From: Metallyticus violacea
Lineage: Eukaryota; Arthropoda; Insecta; Mantodea; Metallyticidae
NCBI GenBank assembly: GCA_030762175.1
Contig: CM060843.1
Span: 114,233,369 to 114,297,368 of the forward strand
DNA length: 64,000 nucleotides
Reading direction: 5' to 3'
Shown here: positions 21,660 through 31,530 of the stretch, piece by piece
How positions within the stretch are numbered: the first letter of the stretch is position 1
How the letters are laid out: each line of letters starts with the position of its first letter
Notes under the pieces: generated by a model
Database searches by the model: none
Seen by the model: the letters and a program-made list of their open reading frames with translations, nothing else
Told to the model about the DNA's origin: nothing
Position numbers and translations under genes: made by a program

Positions 21660-22400
21660 AATGCAAAGTAACTAAACGCACTTTTCTTTTGCGTGACGTA
21701 TCCGATCTTTGTAGGAACCAACACTTGAAGTCATTCATCATAGACGGACCCCAACTTTCTTTATAATGCTGTTCAATCTGCAAAATGTCTTGATGAAAGA
21801 GTTTATCTTGCTCAACGCTCACTTCACCCAAGTTTTCAGAGAAAATATCGGAATGTAAGTGCAGAAAATTACTTTCGAGAGACATTTTATATTCCATCTT
21901 CCTGTGCTTTTGAAGCAAATTATGTGTCATCCATCAATCACTATTTCCCACATCTGTGTTCGTTACTTCCTTGTTTTGTCCATGCTCTATATCTACCGAG
22001 TATTCCTTCTTAATTTTAGGAGTAATATTACTATCGACAAAGTAGTGTCAAGGGGTTAAACTAGGATGGTCCTTGTCTCTTGCACTTTTTAATATTTACA
22101 TTTACAATGTCAAGGAAGCCATTCACAACGCCTTGAAATGATTTCCATAAGTTTGTATGAAGTAAATTTTTCTAAAATATATTGTTCATCCACCATTGTT
22201 TTTTATTTGAGATCTAATTCCTTCCTCTTTTTTCTTCAAATCAGGAAATTTGACTTATAGATGTTTGAAACCCTTGTCTTTTCTGTTCATGCCTTTTGCA
22301 AATTTCTTCATTGATATTCTTTAATACATAATGGAGAGAGACATGCATTTTAAACTTTGGGTGATGTTGCCCTAGAGTGAATTATTTTCTTGTACACCAT
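21660..22400 (-). pseudogene. Relic of an unnamed repetitive insect protein family
   Basis: The best block is a 90-codon open stretch (21658-21930) reading KMSLESNFLHLHSDIFSENL followed by GEVSVEQDKLFHQDILQIEQ and HYKESWGPSMMNDFKCWFLQ. I recognise this 'MSLK-x-HFLHSHLDxFPENLG ... E-x-GExFHQDI' pattern from a multi-copy, mobile-element-associated protein family of insects and some other invertebrates with no established function. Upstream on the same strand, in other frames, come LWKSFQGVVNGFLDIVN (about 22120-22170) and LKNINEEICKRHEQKRQGFQ (about 22280-22340), in the family's expected order. Stops and frame changes between the pieces show decay. Confidence 0.65.
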
Positions 22401-22747
22401 TATTTATCGATGTAGTGTTGAGTATTCCGTTTGGCCCATAGGCACAGGAAACAAGCATATTTATTGAATCTACTCAGCATGCAAAGTACAACATCAAATC
22501 TCTGCAAATATGCCAGTAGCGTTTTTCAATTTAGTATGTCATATATTATGTAAACTTTTCTTCATTGCTATAACGTGTGCTATATAAAGGAACTTTTATT
22601 GTCATTGTGTAACAAAATGCTTTTAAATTAAGTGAGTACAAGAATAAATAAGTCAAGCATAGTTTCAACCTTGTAATACTTCCGGATGTCGACAAACCAT
22701 AAATTACATTACTCCAGTGAAGTTTCAACAAATAACAAAATAGGTAA
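22401..22747. other. Noncoding stretch, no gene seen
   Basis: Nothing recognisable was found between the protein-family relic and the SINE candidate. Confidence 0.45.
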
Positions 22748-22935
22748 AGACCGCCTCCGTGAATTAATCATGCGTTTGCAACTACTGATTCGGATGACCT
22801 GGGTTCGAGTCCCAGCCAGGTCAAGCTGTTTCATAGTTATTCCTTACCCAGGAGAATGCCAGGTAGCTTTAAGAGGCTTAGGACTGCGATCTCATTTATG
22901 TCATCATTATTTCATTTCATTTCATTCATCCCTAC
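22748..22935 (+). mobile_element. Candidate third tRNA-derived SINE
   Basis: The piece begins GACCGCCTCCGTGAATTAAT and carries a perfect T-arm CTGGGTTCGAGTCCCAG (22799-22815) with a 5-bp stem and a box B core GGTTCGAGTCC. It ends with CCAGGTCAAG, whose GGTC pairs with the initial GACC like an acceptor stem. The D-arm/box A is weak. A nonhomologous body follows and ends in a TTTCA-type short repeat (about 22908-22930). It is a single copy in this window, so SINE status is inference from the tRNA-plus-tail layout; an isolated tRNA pseudogene is the alternative. Confidence 0.5.
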
Positions 22936-23037
22936 AGACTTACACCTGTAGTATTCAATCCACAATCTACAGTCTAAACGACAATAAATAAAACAGTAAT
23001 AACACAAAAATGAAGCAGATAGTGCTAAATTTACAAA

Positions 23038-23181
23038 TTTCCGGGCTGTTGTGCCGCGGTTCTTGTTTTAATCTGAAACAGAGTTTTCGCCGGGTGACTA
23101 CGACCGGACCGGCATCATCAGTGAAGTGAGAAAGCTCTGTTTCAGTTTTAAAACAAAGACCGCGGCACGACATCCCGGAAA
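23038..23181. mobile_element. 144-bp foldback element with 46-bp arms
   Basis: The left arm 23038-23083 begins TTTCCGGGCTGTTGTGCCGC and ends CTGAAACAGAG. The right arm 23135-23181 is its reverse complement with only a handful of mismatches. A 51-base, GC-richer loop separates them. The arms are too long and too similar for chance in AT-rich DNA, so this is a foldback-type MITE or a recent inverted duplication. No target duplication is evident. Its GC content (CCGCGG, CCGGACCGG) differs sharply from the flanks. Confidence 0.75.
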
Positions 23182-24645
23182 GTTATAATTTTAACACCGG
23201 CCGTGACAGCTTAAGAACTGTTAAAATGAAGCAGCTGTTAACATAATGCGTGGAGTGTAGGTCTTAGCTGCTTACTTATGTATGCCTATAGTTAAACATA
23301 AGATCATAAATTGACGTGATGGATTACGTACTCGTAATCAGCGTAACAACATTTATTTGTCTAAACCAAACATTGTGTTAAGTCTTATTAGCTCAGACGC
23401 TATGCTGATTTGAATTTATTAATTGAGTAGAAGTTTATCTTTAATTATGTGTTAGTAAACTGAGTTAATAATTTTGTGCATTAATGTTTGTACCTGCAGC
23501 CCAGCCAGTTTTATTACTATCCGCAGCTTAAAGTTTAATCAAAGCACTATAATTGAGAAAACCTTCATATAGTTTTATGTTTGCTTCTTTTGATTTATTG
23601 TTTGTGTATTTTGTTACTTTTATTACAAAGTGTACAAATGTTTGTTATTTTGTATATCAATATTAGTATATTTTAGAATGTATGTAATTAATTTCTTATA
23701 CAGGACATAATAACGTTAAGATTTGTGTATGTACGTATGTATTTTTTTTTTAAATATTTTATGATATTATGAAGCCATAGACCCTTCCTTACACATATGT
23801 ATCGTATCATTATTTTCATAATAACACCCATCAATAGTTATACATATACTTAAATTCATGAACTGTATGAATAATATTAAACATAAAAGTGAATTAAAAC
23901 ATTGACCCTATTGTAGAAAAGGCATCATCGTTGTAAAATAGGAAATAAATAAATAAATAAATAAATAACTGTGTGTGTGTGTGTGCGCGTGTGTAAAATG
24001 ATCTGGTTTCGCTTCTTAACTCAAATTAAAATTGTATAAATTGTGTGTATGTATTATCTGTGTCTAAATTCAGTAATATTTGTACCTGAGCTGAGCAGTT
24101 TTTGGAGGTTGCGTGTGCCTATAGGTAAATACTACCTTGAGAGTGAACTATCGTAAATTCAAAATAGCTACATGCAGCATTAACTAGCCACAAGTACGGT
24201 TGGCAGGCAATGTTTCCTTGTGAAGCAGAACTGTATATCCCTTGATGTAGCGCTAGTAGTACCTTGTCGTGCGACACGTTACACTGCCATCCATCACTCC
24301 CCCAGATCACAATGTGTCTCTCTGCATGGTATCAACGCATTACAGCGATTTTTCTCACAAACGCCTCTATTATTAACACAAAGTGGTTCTTCAATTTAGC
24401 GAGTTTTCAGTGACACTGTGCTGTCAGGCATTGCGTGCGAAAATCGTAGATTAATTTTCCAGGAGTAGAACCTGTCACTTATCGCAATGCCCTGCTCTTC
24501 TCTGCTCCTGTGTTTTACCAAGAAGAGAGACCACTACACGCTGAGTGCGCTGTTCGTTTTCTTTATTTGGAAGACAAAATACTTCGTTGGAATGAGGCTC
24601 ATATTCCTTATTCATCTTCATTATGTAAACGGCATACAACAATAA

Positions 24646-24648
<3 letters not shown>
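23182..24648. other. AT-rich noncoding stretch with microsatellites
   Basis: No gene is seen. The segment up to 23940 ends in GTTGTAAAATAGG directly before (AAAT)n. This resembles the way insect LINE 3' untranslated ends run into short A-rich repeats, but no coding remnant confirms a LINE. Confidence 0.4.
23942..23996. repeat. Compound (AAAT)n-(GT)n microsatellite
   Basis: About six AAAT units are followed by about a dozen GT units with GCGC interruptions. Confidence 0.95.
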
Positions 24649-24708
<60 letters not shown>

Positions 24709-24718
24709 CTGTGTGTGT
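24649..24718. repeat. Compound (TA)n-(TG)n microsatellite
   Basis: About 15 TA units pass directly into about 17 TG units with one TC interruption. Confidence 0.96.
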
Positions 24719-24895
24719 TTCAGATTTTTTTTTAAACAATTAAGTATTTTTAAATCTTCCTTTAAAATCGTTTTGACAATTTTTAACTTTCGTGACTTTA
24801 TATTAAAGTGCAACTTATAATTACTTTAGAGTTAAATTGTGATATCACAAATATTTTTTCAGTTATATGCGTAGTGGCAACACTGTCGCAATGCT

Positions 24896-24938
24896 GCTAA
24901 TTAACATGTTAGAGCGTTGTTCTAACATGTTAATTAGC
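24896..24938. repeat. Perfect 18-bp inverted repeat with 7-base loop
   Basis: GCTAATTAACATGTTAGA (24896-24913) and TCTAACATGTTAATTAGC (24921-24938) are exact reverse complements around GCGTTGT. Each arm also contains the palindrome TAACATGTTA. The hairpin sits between two GC-richer flanks with no coding potential. Confidence 0.9.
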
Positions 24939-25948
24939 CACAGCCACACCTTGAATGTCAACATGGCCAAATTGTTTCATTCACGAAAATGTCATTCCTA
25001 AGGATTTTATTCGGCAGACCTTACCCAGAAAGTGCATAGAATAAATCACTGTACTCTGGAACTTCAGAAAAATATTTGGTGGCAAATTGAAGCTGTAACT
25101 CCAAATGTGTTGGCGAATACCTTTAAGAGAGACATAGGTACGAGAGTGAAGTATTAGAAATTAATGAGCATCACTTTCAACAATTCCTATGAGATTATCA
25201 TACATTTCATGCTACAAAATATATCCGTGTCAATTGTCATTGAATGGCATCAATTGACTTAAAATTTGCAATAAAACCAGACACTGAGATAGAGTCAAAC
25301 ATCCTGTATTGTGTAAAATTAAAATATAGACGTGTTTAAAGGTATGCATATTTTAACAAAGTTTTCATATATTAATATTTATCGCTTTATTTAGTCATAA
25401 AATGCAGTTAGTAATAAACCTTTGAGTTTAATTTTTTTATTCGACTTTTAAAATTGTAATCTCAAAACTAGAACTTTTTAACTAGATTCATTGAAGTTTC
25501 TCGCTGCATAATTATTTTTAGAGCTAATACTGAATACGTCTGTAAAGTGCTAGGTAATATGAACTTACTGTTTATTTCTTAAATATTTCCTTTAATTACT
25601 TGAGTCGTTGCTAGAGGATCCCATGGTTTAAGGATCTACCTCGGGCTGTCTACACGTTGCATATTAACTATTTAATTGAATCCTGTAATTTCATCTGCTA
25701 TTAGCAGGACTTCCGCCAGCGTTTACCCCACCTAATCTTATCCAGCTCGTCATGGACCGAGGACAGGACACAGGTCATTAGTTATTATAAGACAGCAGCT
25801 TCCACGAGGAACATCCTAGTTTATAGAATATTCGTGACCTCGTGCAAGCTGCTGTGGTATCGTTTGTTGTTACAAAACGCTGGTAAAAATATGTGGAAAC
25901 AAATGAAATACTTAGAATTTTCTGTCTTTTTTTATCACAGACGATAGG
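24939..25948. other. Noncoding stretch, no gene seen
   Basis: This is AT-rich with no motif. A locally GC-richer patch at 25600-25860 has no open frame of note. Confidence 0.45.
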
Positions 25949-26140
25949 CGCTATGAAATGAAATGAAATGAAATGAAATAATAAATTAGAAACAAATTTT
26001 TTTAGGAAGGAAGCGTTTTACGGTACCTCCCCGGCATTTGAGGAAAACCTAGGAAAAAACCTAGGTCAGGGAGGACGATCTTAGTAGGAATCGAAACCCA
26101 GACTTCCCGCTCATGAGTTCGCGCCTTAAGGACCTCGGGT
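25949..26140 (-). mobile_element. SINE family B, degraded copy with expanded 3' repeat
   Basis: Read on the plus strand: (ATGAA)n expansion at 25952-25980, then AGGAAGGAAGCG, GGTACCTCCCCGGCATTTG, AGGAAAAAACCTAGGTCAGG, GAATCGAAACCCAG (box B reversed) and GCTCATGAGTTCGCGCCTTA. The ATGAA array lies where good copies have ATGAGATGAAATGAT, so it grew from that motif. The distal 3' end with the ACGCCCGTTT block is lost beyond the array, and about 15 bases around ATTTATGAGGACTG are deleted. Confidence 0.88.
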
Positions 26141-29100
26141 TTCGAATACTCAGATATAAACGTTACGGTTCGTTTGTCTATTTGACGTTCGTTAAAAGAA
26201 ATTACTCATAGATTTATACAGTGACAACGTGATTGCTTTAATTTAGCACTCATTTTATGTGTTTATTTAAACGTAGCTATAAATAAAAGATCTTTGTTTT
26301 ATAAAATAGTGTATGAAGACAAAACGTATGTTAAATGTATTAAGTAAGGTTAATCTAGTGAACTTTCTTATCAAAAGTTGCTCTCTCTTGTTATCGCTAA
26401 AACTGAAACAGAAGACTCCAGTTCTCAATTGAAAATAAATTTGTTTATCAGCATATGTGAGAATTGATACAAAACACAATATATGGAGGCTGCACAACAT
26501 AAAGTGCCTACAACAGGTTAAATCTAGCTCTATTTATGCACACACATGCCTCGCTCCTTTAGAAGGCTAATCTGAGATATGTCCGCAACACGAATTACCT
26601 ATGCGTAAAGATTGAGTTACGTAAAAGCCAACAATAAAAAATGTTAGAGGTTTGCTGGTTAAGGTACAGTTATTATCATTAACGCAATTATTCGACAACG
26701 GTATAAAATGCATAGCTTCATTTCGAAATGCTACAGGAAGTTGAGGGACTCTAGCTTACCAAGTTAAATTATGTTCCTACTGTGGGAGACCCAAAAGATC
26801 TAAAACATGGAAAGTTATTTTGACACGTTATATCTGCGTACAGAAGAAGAATTAATGGAATTTTAGCACTGGAACAACAACCATATCATTTTTATTTTAA
26901 ATCTATTTTTTGTCAAAATCTTCCAGAAAGTTGTGATCTTTTCTCAATAATTCTGCTTCAGTAGATTAATTAATGTATTTAGAGATGACTCTGAAAATTT
27001 CAAGGCAGTAAGTTTTTCTCTAGTGGTATACACATGTCGTTAAATGTAGCTTTGAGAAAATTGCTAACAACTCATTCATAGCTCCAACCCGGAACCTAAA
27101 GCATGTCCGAGCCATAACCAGGATTTTCCGACTATTTACGTTAGAACAGCCAGCAACAAAATCACAATTTCCTCTAGTGGATGGTGAAAACCAAAACTTT
27201 CTAGGTGAATTGGTTGGAAATCTATATCATTCTGAAATTAATGGACTCAAAATCAGGAGTTTTTTTTTTACATCTATGGGGATGTATTTTTAAATATTAA
27301 ACAATTTCTGTGCTACATGTTACAATAAAAATATTTCACATAATTCTGAAAATTCAAAAATTTATTGCAATTTTCTTTTTGAAAAAGATAAGAAATTTCA
27401 AAATGTTGACCTCAAGCTCTGCTTATAACCAAATGCGCATTCTTAGTTCAGGAAAAACTGTATTATATAATATTTTATTTGGAGATGATATAAATTGTGG
27501 AAACAGCAAGGAAAATAATTTTGGCCAGAAAGACCAGAAACATTCCTAAACATTGTACAGAACTGAGAATTCAGAAGTGTATAACGAAAGTTGCGCAGAT
27601 AAATATATATTACTTCAGACAGTAAAATGAACAATACTAGCTACAAAAAGCTAGAAAGACATTGGAGAAACAATGAAAATATTTTGAGATGTAGAACAAA
27701 AATAAAAGTATGCACAATATCCTGAAAAGTATCCAAATATACTCCACTTTAAGAAGATATTTCTATGGCTAATGCCATGCTCATTAATTATGTTAGAGTA
27801 ATTGCCACATTTAAGGTAGAGGTGCATCAGATAATGCCACTTCACACTCTTCCAGTCTGTTTCTCGCAAGGGAAAGTAAGCTCTTTTCTCTACAAAATAG
27901 AAATACAGGTCTATTTCTCAAAACCTAATATTGACATTTTTATTAATATACAGCCTATTTTGCAATTTTCATTCATCTCATGGCAGTATACATTTTGCTG
28001 TTGTGATTTTTTTTTTTTTTGTATTTGGTAAAACTGACATTGGAAGCCAGATGAAATAAAATAAGGTATACTGTTTCAATATTAAAATCCAACCAAGTTA
28101 TTCGGGCATAAAAAGAGTGAATTACAAAACGTCTATCATATTAGTACAGGATTCTGAAAAAAATATAAACAAGTGAAGGAGTCCGGAAAGAACTGGATCT
28201 GCTAGGATTTCAAGCGAATTTTTAACGATATGTTTAAATCATTAAAACTTTCACATGTTCCAGTTTTGCATATCTGCAAAGAATATAAATTCATCAACCC
28301 TGTAACTATGTATTTGTACTCGGCAGTTGAAAAGTAGATTATAACAAGTCTTAAGTTTCAGAACTTCTGTTACAATTCCTAGGGTTATCCATGGCATGAG
28401 AAGAGACAATACGCAAAGGGACTACTGAGATTTATAAACCTCAATGTCTAAGACAAAGTTTTCTAGACGAAGTCCTTAAACCTGCACTTTGAGAGAGCGA
28501 ATAGGACCATGCACTTTTTACGAAAATAATGAAGGGAACTTTGAAAAACAGATTATAGATTATAAGCCATTATATTCTAAGATGCAGATCTTAAATTGTT
28601 CATTTCAATATTGTAGTGAAAGTCCGTACCTTAGAAGCAAAAGGGCGTTTGTTCCTTTTAAGTTATTGATACTTTTAAATATAGCACAAACACTGCACAC
28701 TGAGAAAATGTCCGTCACACAGGAGCTGCGTAAACTAAGCGAATTCCTCAGCAAATTGAATTTGTGAAGGTTATTACAAAGCGCTAGAGCAGAGAATTTA
28801 TTAAAAAATAAATAATAGTAACTGAAGATAGTATTTAATAAAAACAGAAATAATTTTGAGGCTTAAAAGTATATGCTTTTCCCGTACCATTATTATTTTA
28901 TTTAAATGTTATATTGATAGCTTAACATTTCCAATTGCTCTTAGCTGTATTATAACAAATAACGGAATATACATACTTAGGCTTTCAGGCCGGCGTTAAA
29001 CGTAATGTGATTAACATTTAAGCTACATTATTAATTTTAGACGTATTATTGTTTGCGATTGTACCAATGAAAAGATATTTGAAAAAGTGTCTTTAAATCT

Positions 29101-29361
29101 CCAAGAATCCTACTTAGGCAACAAAAATTACAATGGAATATATATATATATATATATTATTTTTTCAATGCATGATGTATCTGTGTGTGTGGGGGGGGTG
29201 TATGTATCTGTTGACGCTCTAGAGGTCGCAATTTTTTTGTTCTCAAAACTTGACATGTAAGGTTAGATTAACAAATGATTCATCAGTTCAAAATACAGCA
29301 AAATTGGACCTTAAGAAATGGGAGTTAACCTAAGGCGATGCACTGCATATCTTTTCACAAA
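26141..29361. other. AT-rich noncoding stretch, no gene seen
   Basis: Many short frames exist on both strands, the longest 92 codons at 28489-28767, but none has a recognisable domain or compositional sign of coding. Short TA (29138-29159) and TG/G runs lie near the end. Confidence 0.5.
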
Positions 29362-29945
29362 ATGCGTCTATTAACGCTACCGGCGCAAGTTTTCCTTTTT
29401 CTGAACGAAACTCTGTATATGCCATCGAAATAAAATAAACATTTTCTAGAAAGCCGAGAAATCGGACTATAACGAATGCTGTTTACCTGAAATTCAGAAT
29501 TTAAAAATTGCTCTATCGACACCTATTTTTTTTGCAACGAACTCAATATTTATTATTTAAATAAAATAAAGAAAATAATTTCTGAAAAAATATGGAAATC
29601 AGTATTATTAGGGGAGCGTATACCTAAAAAACCGAAATTGAAAGAGTGAGGGCAAACCTAAAGCGAAAATATAAAAATCGTTCTAGAGGCCGCAATTTTT
29701 GTATTTTCTCAACAAAACACAGAATATGCCATTAAAATAAAACAATAAAAATATTTTCGGAAAATCAGCAAAAGCAATATATTAGGGAATGGAACTTTAT
29801 ATAAAACCGAAAATTTGAAATCTCTTTAGTTGTCCCATTTTTTTATTTTTTATCATTCAAGCTAGATATATATCATTGAAATAAAGTGATAAAATTAATT
29901 TCCGAAAATAACCGATATTTAAAAAGTGCTTTAGCGTTTAATTTT
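29362..29945 (+). repeat. Degraded tandem repeat, unit about 145-170 bp, about four copies
   Basis: Recurring blocks appear in the same order. A first block 'GCTCTAGAGGTCGCAATTTTT'-like starts near 29362 (diverged), 29506, 29676 and 29821. A second block '(AA)CTCTGTATATGCCATTGAAATAAAATAA'-like lies at about 29408, 29547, 29717 and 29867. A third, 'TTTTCGGAAAATC' followed by a pyrimidine-poor tail, ends each unit. An unlinked first-block copy (CTCTAGAGGTCGCAATTTTT) at 29217 suggests the array was longer and was disrupted. Divergence between units is high, so this is an old satellite or minisatellite remnant. Confidence 0.6.
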
Positions 29946-30374
29946 CTCTCAATTGTTTTAAAATAAAAGGACAAATTAACTTGGAATATTAACTGTATTT
30001 ATAAGATGCATATATTTTATTTTTTTAAAAAAAAACACTGACATGAAGATAGCAGCTGTGAAACAGTGATTTGCAATGTCTGTAATAACCTTCAGAAAAC
30101 TTTTGTGGTGTTTATTTTTACTACAATAATATTTAAATTAAATTTAAAGCCTCGAAATCGTAATTTATTATTAATCTAACGGAGACTTAAACGGAAACTG
30201 CTCAGGTACAGTATGACTGCCCTTGGAGCTAAGTTTGCTAATTCGAATAGAGATAGGTTAACATATTAGAATCTGTTTGCGCAGGAAGACAACTGGCTAC
30301 AGCTTGATTCTTTTCTATGCAAATTGCCATGGAATTAGGAGCGCTTTGTTGGAGTAGAAGGTATCTTTAAGGCT

Positions 30375-30414
<40 letters not shown>

Positions 30415-31238
30415 TTAGATGATAATGTATTTGATTTTTTTCTATAGTTGTCTAGGTGAGAATAGCAGTACTCAAAATACTCATGCGAACGACGTTTTAC
30501 AAATAGTTTGTAAAGAATGAGTAGTAAATACACATACTACTGATAGTACATCTTTAGAATCAGTGTTTACCTTCGCTTAAAAAGTTTTGGTTTTCAGATA
30601 CAGAAATGCTTGTTAAAATATATTTTAGTTTAATATTTAATTATTGTGCAAACCTTTAAATTTTTTGTTATTATGCGAAATGTGTAGTGCTTTTTAATGA
30701 ATATATAGAAAGCTATTTAGATCCCAAACTTAAAAAAAAGAAAGTATGTTATATTTTGTTTCTTATTTTTGTACAGAGTGCCCCACGAACCCCACCTTCG
30801 TTTGTGCTGTATCCGCGCTTGAGAATTGCTCGCCAATGGCCGGGACGGTGTTTCGTGGAATACATAGTACATATGAACATGTAATTGATATAGTTATAAA
30901 AACAGATTCCGTATAAGTTGTGTTTGCTCTTTATGTAATAATATTAATTTTGGTAGGATATGGTATGGTAGCGTAAGTGCCTAGGCACGTAGATATGTAG
31001 ATAAAATAGGTAAGAAGGTAGTATGTATACATATATACATGCACACATACCTACAAATCTGCATGCATACAAATATACAAATAATTCTATATATTTACAT
31101 TTTATATTAATAATTTTATATACAAATACATAAACCTAAATGGAACCCTTGCTCTTGAGGCTCTTTCCGTTTACTCACACCCCCTCTCTAACTCCCCCCT
31201 TTTCACTATAGCCATTAACCTTCTTTGTCGGGTCTTCT
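29946..31238. other. Noncoding stretch; 3' tail of a LINE relic at its right end
   Basis: No gene is seen. On the minus strand 31020-31220 is the region downstream of the LINE relic at 31239-31518; it becomes an ATAC/TATA-rich simple sequence at 31020-31140. Confidence 0.45.
30378..30413. repeat. (GT)n microsatellite
   Basis: This is a GT dinucleotide run of about 17 units. Confidence 0.95.
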
Positions 31239-31518
31239 CTAGAAATATTCCAAAATTGTGTGAGTATCTCGCATGCACAGCACTTTCCGGCAAATGTTTA
31301 AGTTTCTATTGAAATTCAGAAATTGCGGTGATAAATGCTTATTTCTTAAAATCTCCGTTTCTCTGCATTCTACTTAAATATGCCTTCAGGTATCGTTTTC
31401 TCCGCACAATGGGCAAATTCTTTCCCAGAGAGCATTAACCGTTTTGTTTTCTTTCCAAGCTCCTAATCTGAACCAGGCTTTACAAATAATATGAAACTAC
31501 GTGGTTTGCAGATTATGC
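31239..31518 (-). pseudogene. LINE reverse-transcriptase ORF, C-terminal zinc-finger remnant
   Basis: On the minus strand one frame reads AWFRLGAWKENKTVNALWER, then ICPLCGENDT, stop, RHI, stop, VECRETEILRNKHLSPQF, ending at a stop at 31239-31241. The spacing C-x2-C-x7-H-x4-C is the finger near the C-terminus of many non-LTR retrotransposon polyproteins (Jockey/R1 type), thought to help bind the RNA. Two in-frame stops within the finger make it a pseudogene. Upstream reverse-transcriptase motifs are absent, so the insertion is strongly 5'-truncated or decayed. Confidence 0.6.
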
Positions 31519-31530
31519 CCATATTAATTT

